Positions 57,691-64,000 of a stretch of 64,000 bases of DNA are shown here, in pieces (position 1 is the first letter of the stretch; each line of letters begins with the position of its first letter). Origin of the DNA: Plectrocnemia conspersa (taxonomy: Eukaryota > Arthropoda > Insecta > Trichoptera > Polycentropodidae); contig VTFK01000354.1 in NCBI GenBank assembly GCA_009617715.1, positions 1-64,000 on the forward strand. Reading direction: 5' to 3'. The notes below the pieces were generated by a model. It was given only the letters and a program-made list of their open reading frames with translations, was not told the DNA's origin and did not search any database. The translations under genes and the position numbers were made by a program.

Positions 57691-58140
57691 TAATACTTGA
57701 CGGCTAAAAGATACTTAGTCTTATAGAGGGTTTCAACAACCTGCGATATTAATCACAATATACACCATAACAACCACTTGAACAACGAATCTTCCACACT
57801 AAATAATCACCAAAGCTTAAATTGCACATCACACAACGCGTTAAAAATCCCGTTACTACAAAATATGGGCGTCAACAATAATAAATAATGTGCGAACAAG
57901 CAAATAGCAACATCCATCTAAAGACGTTAACCACATATTATCACTGTAAATAAAAACAACCATTTGTGTGAAACAATACGTTTAATCCTTCGTATATTAC
58001 CATTGTTATTTAAACTCCCTGATTGCAGAAACTTTAACCAACCATTATCAGCTTCAATAAAAGCAACCCTTTGTGTGAGAAAACGCGCGCCAGACAATAC
58101 ATTTGACCCCAAATCTAATACCAATGTTTTTTGAACTCTA
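57691..58140. other. Strand-asymmetric (A/C-rich) stretch with internal duplication
   Basis: The plus strand is rich in A and C and poor in G over about 450 bp. A unit around AACCATTTGTGTGA (57958-57971) recurs as AACCCTTTGTGTGAGA near 58066-58081, each followed by CAATAC.TTT. The minus-strand 65-codon frame at 57927-58124 is unrecognised. Confidence 0.4.
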
Positions 58141-58785
58141 ACGTTTTTTTAATCGCCGTAGTAGCCACCTGACCAACGTTTTCTCGTAACATTTTTTGGA
58201 GGTGGTTTTAAGAAGCAAAATAATTATTTAAAAAAAATCATCTGCGAGCTGTTAAAAAATTAATTGAAATATGTGATAGTTGGTCATAGAAGTAAACTGC
58301 AGCACCTGCAGAGTATCGCACAGACACAGCAGAGAGCTGACCGTTTAATTAATAAATTTAAAACGGTCGCTAAATATTTTTAACTTGTTTGAATTATGGC
58401 AACTTCGCAACCCATTTTTTTGCTTCTCAAAGATATTTAATATGTTATAAGAAGAAAGTCTATTGTGACGCTTTTAGTTTATTCCATCTATTGTCACGTA
58501 TGGTCCGCACTGGCCAGAATAAAAAATAATAAGTGGGTTAATGGTGCTTTTAATGCGTAAGAGGTTTTGTTTTTACTGTCAGTGCGTCAATTTCAATGAA
58601 AGCTTTCAAAATTGTTTTGTTTTGAACTGTGTTTACTGTGGACCATATAATTTTATTAAAAAAAAGTAATTTACAATATATGAAATCATCGTTGGAACAT
58701 TGAATTATTTTGTAGCTAATAACTTGACTTAATAATTGCATAGCTAACACCAGATGTTGGTTTGGGCTTTCTTAAAAAAAAAAAA
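58141..58785. other. Mixed to AT-rich non-coding DNA
   Basis: A moderately GC-elevated patch lies at 58240-58350. No gene. Confidence 0.35.
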
Positions 58786-58906
58786 TAAGAATATAATGAA
58801 ACAATTAAACAAATACAAAAATTGTAAATATATTAAAAAATTTCCGCGGAACACCAAAATTCTCTCGCGGATCATCAGTGGTCAACGGATTGGTAATCAC
58901 TAGTTA
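58786..58906 (-). mobile_element. hAT-type terminus (partial, inverted)
   Basis: Read on the minus strand from 58906: CTAGTGATTACCAATCCGTT, then GACCACTGATGATCCGCGAG and TTCCGCGGAA. A diverged CAGTG start with CCAA(C/T)C and a downstream CGCGG word is typical of hAT ends. No partner end seen. Confidence 0.5.
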
Positions 58907-59195
58907 CGAGAGACATTAGCAGATCATCCAAAAAGCCTAGCTACTTAACCAGCACACAAAATAATGGGAGATTATAAAAATTTCTATTAAAGAATGCTTT
59001 TATTTTTATATTTAATTTTCTGTTTATAAGATTTTTTAAAATATTTTTCTTATTATAGAAAAATTTCCTTTATTAATTAGCGGTATTAAAAATTCCATAA
59101 ATTAATAGTTACTAAATATATGGTTCTTCTTTTATTGTATGTAGTAATAAAATAAATAATATGTAATTAATTTTATTTAATGCAATAAAATGGAC
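58907..59195. other. AT-rich spacer
   Basis: No feature recognised. Confidence 0.4.
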
Positions 59196-59560
59196 TTGTG
59201 TTGTGTTGTGCTCTGAACCCTTCCATATCTGTCACTGTAGGCCTTAGTCAAACACGCTCAAAGGGTTTCTTTGCGTGCGTTTGAATGTATTTGTCTTCGT
59301 TTTCTGTTAAATTAAGTCCTCGCGTTTAAACACCGTATTTGTATTTGGGATTTTGTTGGGCGAGTGAAAAGTTTCCTGTGGAAAAATGAGAAATAAGCCG
59401 TCGGTAATGCCCCGAGCTTTGTTGCGAGCTACTACACATTTTTGCAACAAACTTTGACGAATTTTATAAGAGATTTTTAAGTAGTTGCTAGTGAACCGGT
59501 AAAGCAAATTCGATCGCTGTTCAGCCAGTTCCAGGGTCAGAAAGTTTAAAGGAGAAAGGG
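59196..59560. other. GC-elevated non-coding island
   Basis: Balanced block with CpGs at 59260-59330 and 59400-59520. Minus frame 59307-59507 unrecognised. Candidate regulatory element. Confidence 0.25.
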
Positions 59561-59835
59561 CAAAAGATAATATAAATTTATTCTAGCTATAATCATGTTT
59601 GCAGTTATCTGGACTGTCGTTAGTGTCTGCTAAGACACTATTTTTTATGTATTGACATATATATTTATTTACTATTGTATATCTTTTTTTATGTTGTATT
59701 ATATTTATATAATGCGATATGACATACAACGCTGATTTATCAGTTCAACTACTATATATGAAATCAGAAATTGTTATTTTGTATGTTTTAAATAAGACTA
59801 CCTTTTTCAGGCATCGTAGATTACAAATTAGATTT
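59561..59835. other. AT-rich spacer
   Basis: No feature recognised. Confidence 0.4.
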
Positions 59836-60195
59836 TATCGTTTTCGAAAGCGATTTTTACCCTATTGCAGCAGCGGAACGAAGGCACTTTGTTAAACTTA
59901 AACGCGACAATATCGTTACGCCTGTAAGTGCACCTCGCAACGGGGGAGCCAAGATACTTTGTCCCCAGCTGAAGCTTTCTTCAGTCTTTATTCGTCTAAT
60001 TAGGGAGATTTCAGAAGGAGAAGTTTTTCAGACCCGGCCTCGGCTCAAGACAAATAGTTCGCGCTCAACATTAAGTGGACACGATTGTTTAGCGTCTGAA
60101 GGGACAGAGGCTAAACCCCGACAGACGCTACAGTTTAATTAAGCGTGTGTTTCCTTATTTCCCTGCGAAAGGTCTTGTACATATATATGTTCATA
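59836..60195. other. GC-elevated non-coding island
   Basis: Balanced, CpG-containing block (59865-59950, 60030-60130) with CTAATTAGG and TTTAATTAAG homeodomain-like words. No frame. Candidate enhancer-type element. Confidence 0.3.
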
Positions 60196-60765
60196 TTACG
60201 TGTATAATTCTGAAATATATTGTAGCACGTTAACAACACATATTATTATGTGTCAGTGCCTTGTTTAAATATGATTGCGCCGTTATGAGCAGCACGAGTT
60301 CTAGGAAAAGGGTTATCACAATGACTGGACGTTGTTAGTGTAAAGTTTTCGAGATTGTTAGTTCCCTAAGCGAATTAACAACACACGTCAAGGTTTATTG
60401 TTTGAAAAGTGTTGTATATTTACTAGATTTTTCTGGTGTGTTTTGTGCGAGGCAATTTTTTTGTATTGAATTAAAATAATATTATAATAGTCACATATTT
60501 TTTATTACACATTCAAACTTTGTTTTCAGCTTTATAAATTTAATAATACTGAACACTTTTATTCAATCAGGGCTTTTGTAATTTATTATATACAACTAGA
60601 AGACTGATTAGTGCAAGCTATTTAGTTCGACGAATATTTAGACTATATGTACAGTATATATACGCCATGTGAATAAAAAAAAACAAGACTTTTGCTGTCA
60701 ATTGGTTGTGTATGAAACGAATGCAAATACAAATCAATCAAAATATCTATTTAAAACGATAAATT
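60196..60765. other. AT-rich spacer
   Basis: No feature recognised. Confidence 0.45.
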
Positions 60766-60769
60766 ACTA

Positions 60770-61135
60770 AGTCGCAAGTCTCATCCAAAACCATAGGCAA
60801 TGAATGGCAGTTTAGAAAACTCCATAATAGATCTTGATAAAGTAGCAAAAATATGAAAAAAGTATTGCTCAAAATTATTAAAAGTAAACTTTTTAAAAAT
60901 TTAGCTTTGAAACAGATATCTAATCTGCAGAAATTTATAAAGCTATTAAAAAACTGAATATGAACAAATCCCAAGGTAGCGATGAAGTTCCAGTGCAAGT
61001 GATTGATATACTTGAAAATAAGGGTAGTGCTGTATTGAGTGATATATGCAACAAAATATGAAAAAGCAGAATATAGCGTTAATATTGAAAGAAATTCATA
61101 TTTATTCCCTTGCACAAAAAATATCTATTAAACAA
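60770..61135 (+). pseudogene. RTE-like LINE reverse-transcriptase fragment (N-terminal part)
   Basis: The plus strand around 60905-61130 encodes EIYKAIKKLNMNKSQGSDEV, then PVQVIDILENKGSAVLSDIC and NKI, then after stops KKFIFIPLHKK. This matches the opening of the RT domain (A-I-K-x-x-K-x-x-K-x-x-G-x-D-x-[IV]-P ... I-C-N-K-I ... I-P-[LI]-x-K-K) of RTE-type LINEs. Stops at about 61060-61080 inactivate it. A longer open frame on the minus strand (60747-61115, 122 codons) is only its antisense shadow. The catalytic YADD region is absent here. Confidence 0.7.
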
Positions 61136-61560
61136 TTGCGCTTGTATTGCATACTAGTAAAATACTATTATATGTAATAAAATAAAATTTCATAATTAAA
61201 ATGGTTGGCAAATATTGAAAAAACAAGCTAGATTTTAAAAAAGAAGTAAATTATAGTGTCTACATATTTACCAATCGAAAATTCAAGAATGCATTAATTC
61301 TTTATTTCCTAGACCAGGCTGCTAAACCAGTCGATCGCGGTACTATTTTAAGTTAATCTTAAATGAAAAATAGAAAACATACCAACAATGTACCCAAATA
61401 TTAATAGCCCAATTTAATTAATATTATTAAATTTATAATTATTACCACGAAAAATGGAAACATGATTATTTTTTTTACCATGACTGAAATAAATGTATGC
61501 TGTTGCTTAATATGTAAATTTACTATTGCGATTGCAAAAAAAGGAAATGTCGAACAACAT
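61136..61560. other. AT-rich spacer
   Basis: No recognisable remainder of either neighbouring LINE. Confidence 0.4.
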
Positions 61561-61609
61561 TTTTAGACAATTCATTCCAAATATTTATTATCCATTTTAG
61601 ACAATTCAT
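61561..61609. repeat. 15-bp direct repeat at the LINE 5' junction
   Basis: TTTTAGACAATTCAT occurs at 61561-61575 and 61595-61609, the second copy running into the RT coding sequence. This looks like a micro-duplication created at the truncated 5' junction. Confidence 0.6.
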
Positions 61610-62446
61610 CTATTTGCGGATGACACATTAATGTATTGCATAGGTGATAACATTAAAGAAATTGTAAATAATTTAAATAATGAATTAAGTATATTAGAAA
61701 TATGGTTAAAGAATAATGTACTTAAATTAAATGAGAATAAAACTAAATGTATGTTTATTAATTATAAAAATGTGTTAGATAATAGTACCAAAATAGTAAT
61801 AAATAACTCTAGTATAGAAATAGTGGATAATATAAAATATTTAGGAGTAATTGTTGATACAAAATTAAATTTTAAAGAACATTGTAATTACATATTAAAA
61901 AAAATTAGTAGAAAAATAGGTTTATTTTCTAGATTAAGAAATATATTAAGTATAAATACAAAAAAAATAATTTACAATAGTATAATATTGCCCCATTTTA
62001 ATTATTGTGCAACACTGTTAAATATGTTAAATAAATTAGATAAACAAATGTTGCAAAAATTACAAAATGGGGCAATGAGAGTAATCTTAAATAAAAATAG
62101 ATTAACTAATTGTAAAAGTATGATTGATAGATTAGAATGGTTGAATGTTCAAGAAATATTGAGTATGAATGTTTTAGTATTTATATATAAGTTAGAAAAT
62201 TATATGTTACCTGAATATTTTAATAAGTATTTAATAAGAAATAAAGATGTACATAAATATAATACTAGAAATAGAGAAAATTTAAAGATAATTAAGTATA
62301 AGAAAACGAGTACGGCTAGGGGAATTATGTACGGAGGTTTTGATTTATATAATAGTCTTCCAAGAGAAATCCGAAACAGCAAAAATATAACGGGTTTCAT
62401 AAATGGAATAAAAAAACACCTTCGTACATATAGAAATAAATTATAA
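61601..62446 (+). CDS. 5'-truncated LINE reverse transcriptase, open frame
   Basis: The frame opens just after a TAG at 61598-61600 and reads TIHLFADDTLMYCIGD, so it begins at the FADD catalytic block of a non-LTR reverse transcriptase. It continues without interruption through WLKNNVLKLNENKTKCMFIN, KYLGVIVDTKLNFKEH, the thumb region (YNSIILPHFNYCATL), QKLQNGAMRVIL and a C-terminal tail (FINGIKKHLRTYRNKL) to TAA at 62444-62446. The first Met is at 61631, giving 271 codons. The arrangement fits the CR1/L2/Jockey super-group. Endonuclease and the N-terminal two thirds of the RT are missing, so no complete enzyme is encoded. Codons are extremely A/T-rich and the protein is K/N/I-rich, more so than the other LINE scraps. 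The intact frame suggests a young insertion. Confidence 0.88.
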   Translation, partial: TIHLFADDTLMYCIGDNIKEIVNNLNNELSILEIWLKNNVLKLNENKTKCMFINYKNVLDNSTKIVINNSSIEIVDNIKYLGVIVDTKLNFKEHCNYILKKISRKIGLFSRLRNILSINTKKIIYNSIILPHFNYCATLLNMLNKLDKQMLQKLQNGAMRVILNKNRLTNCKSMIDRLEWLNVQEILSMNVLVFIYKLENYMLPEYFNKYLIRNKDVHKYNTRNRENLKIIKYKKTSTARGIMYGGFDLYNSLPREIRNSKNITGFINGIKKHLRTYRNKL

Positions 62447-62600
62447 TATTAAGACTTTATTATTGTATATTTTTATTTTTTCTTTCTGTTATGTATTTTT
62501 TATATATTTTTATATATGTTTACTAAATTTGTTAGATGTAAAGATTAGCTATTAAGCTAAATAAATTAATAAAATAAAATAAAATAAAATAAAATATGCA
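62447..62600 (+). repeat. 3' untranslated region and (AAAAT)n tail of the LINE
   Basis: A short U-rich untranslated stretch is followed by AATAAATTAATAAAATAAAA and further AAAAT units to about 62597, the tandem tail typical of CR1/Jockey-like LINEs. It contains none of the GCATTGGG stem-loop seen at 29.0 and 49.1 kb, so it is a different LINE family. Confidence 0.75.
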
Positions 62601-64000
62601 TAAAATATAATAGTTACGGAATACTGAAATACGCATAGCAAAAATTAAATATTTAAAATTTCATTTATCATTGCAGCAAAAAATGTTTATGAAAGCTATA
62701 AATAAACCATTGCATGTCGATACGAAACTTTTGTAGGCTTAACAGAAGTCAATTTTAGAATTATTAGAAAATATAAAAAGTATTTTTTCTGATAGAGGTA
62801 ATAGTTACAGACAATTAACAAAGAAAAAGAGGTGATTGAATTTAAAATTCTTAGCAGCCTTCAGCCCAAAACACGTTGATTTGCATCCTTAATTACAAGG
62901 CAAAGATAAAAATATTAAATATGATAATCACGATAAAAGCTTTTCAACGACTTATATTTTTTAAGCAAAATTAAAAGTACTTAGCATTTTCCGTGCACTG
63001 AAAAATATTTTCGTATATCCCTTTATTGGGCAAAAAGTAAAAAATGGTTAATATAATCACTACGGTCATTACGGTCTACATAAATTCTATCTATAATAAT
63101 ATTACCTTTAACATCTCAATACGTTGCCGAGGAGTGTCATTGGATAATATATTAACCATATGTCGTGAAATTGGCGTTGCTTGCAAAAAATTTATGTTTT
63201 TTAGCATTATCATTATATTAACCATCCATGACTGTGTGACGTTGGGATAAACACTTTATCGATCAAGACGATACACTTTGAAGCTCAATTTTTCAAGGGT
63301 ATTCTGATATTTTTGGTAAAAGACATGTGTTATATCATTTACTATATATAAGTAAATTATATTTAAATGATAAAATGTATAAATTAGTTGCATTTATGCT
63401 GTATTTTTTACAATTTGATTGAGGCACAGTAGACATACCATCAAAATTCGAATTCGAAAAGCTGACTTACAAAATTATTCTAAATTTCAATAATTGCTTT
63501 TCCAGTCAAATATTTTATTGATTTATTTATGTTAGATTATGTTGTATTATATTTTATTTTTATTATTTAATTATTATACAATATTTAGGATAGAATTAGT
63601 TCTTAATTTAAATGCTGAGAAAGAGTAAAAAATGAAAGAGCTAATTTATTTTTTATTTTTTCATTGGAAATGATCGAGTTCAAACTAACTTGAACCAAAG
63701 CAGAAGCCGTACATATTCTGCAAGAACCTGTTTTTGTGTTCATTGGGTATTCATTGTTCTGACTGACCTATTTAAATTTTAAAACAAATTTGTGTACGTT
63801 TTAAAATTTGAACAGGTTAGGTGCGAACGAGCGGCAGCGAGTGAGCTTTGATCAAAACAGTAAATAACTTTCTGGAACGAATCTACTTAATAAATAAATA
63901 TTTTTTAGAATAAATTTTCCCCCCTCTAACACGAACATAGCAGTTTTAGAACCTCACTGTATTATATTTATTTTTCAACCTTTTTTTATTTAATTATACC
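62601..64000. other. AT-rich non-coding DNA
   Basis: A/T-rich. A 68-codon frame at 63044-63250 has no recognisable motif. A GC-elevated word cluster at 63815-63845 and the ACCTCACTGTA at 63951-63961 hint at a pogo-type end, but no partner is visible. No gene supported. Confidence 0.4.

Noticed and set aside
60747..61115. 122-codon minus-strand frame with hydrophobic, membrane-like composition
   Set aside because: It is antisense to a recognisable plus-strand reverse-transcriptase fragment (AIKK..NKS.GSDEVP). The hydrophobicity is a by-product of A-rich sense codons.
63951..63961. pogo-type terminus ACCTCACTGTA
   Set aside because: No matching left end and no TA-bounded element identified within the window.
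1..64000. CRISPR array, bacterial operon, riboswitch or prophage
   Set aside because: Composition, eukaryotic transposon families and lack of any compact gene arrangement exclude a prokaryotic source. No array of regularly spaced identical short repeats was found.

Overview
The window is eukaryotic and almost certainly from an insect or close arthropod. It is strongly AT-rich, has no operon-like gene packing, carries Tc1/mariner, Tigger/pogo, PIF/Harbinger, piggyBac, hAT and non-LTR (LINE) relics plus a tRNA-derived SINE, and has short TTAGG-like runs. I could not fix the order of insect. No host protein-coding gene, rRNA gene or functional tRNA gene could be supported. The window reads as a gene desert or a very long intron. 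All recognisable coding sequence is transposon-derived, and only one piece (a 5'-truncated LINE reading frame near the right end) is open over a long distance.

Layout. 1-2.2 kb: AT-rich DNA, a small GC-elevated island and SINE copy A. 2.2-6 kb: a tandem satellite of about 460-470 bp period whose monomer is itself dimeric. It is broken by the 5' end of a mariner element and a roughly 700-bp pyrimidine-rich tract. 7-8.3 kb: a whole mariner element with near-perfect inverted ends but a dead transposase. 10.6-11.2 kb: two inverted copies of one unclassified repeat. 14 kb: SINE copy B. 16-19 kb: a nest of DNA transposons, with a Tigger-like element inserted at a TA inside a Tc1-like transposase gene, next to a Harbinger relic. 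21 kb: two oppositely oriented pieces of an RTE-like LINE. 26-26.7 kb: a LINE scrap abutting a piggyBac transposase relic. 28.2-29.7 kb: a hAT-type MITE with GGAGTC arrays, a LINE 3' end and a TTAA-led terminal motif. 34.9 and 38.7 kb: SINE copies C and D. 41.8 and 48.5 kb: two copies of one LINE 3' half. 44.3-45.4 kb: a hAT end, a strong hairpin and a pogo-type MITE. 58.8 kb: another hAT end. 60.8-62.6 kb: two different LINE fragments.

Between these relics, short islands of balanced base composition recur every few kb (for example 6.4, 14.4, 19.6, 22.3, 23.8, 27.0, 31.6, 34.1, 36.4, 37.8, 46.5, 52.5, 59.8 kb) in otherwise AT-rich DNA. They lack convincing reading frames. They are my candidates for regulatory elements of a developmental locus, but this is inference from composition only.

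The most interesting signal is a 3'-terminal stem-loop shared by the SINE family and by LINE 3' ends. It has a 10-bp stem of varying sequence, with one compensatory pair change between LINE copies, and a conserved GCATTGGG-containing loop of 20-22 nt. This is the pattern expected if the SINE is mobilised by the LINE reverse transcriptase through recognition of the RNA 3' hairpin.
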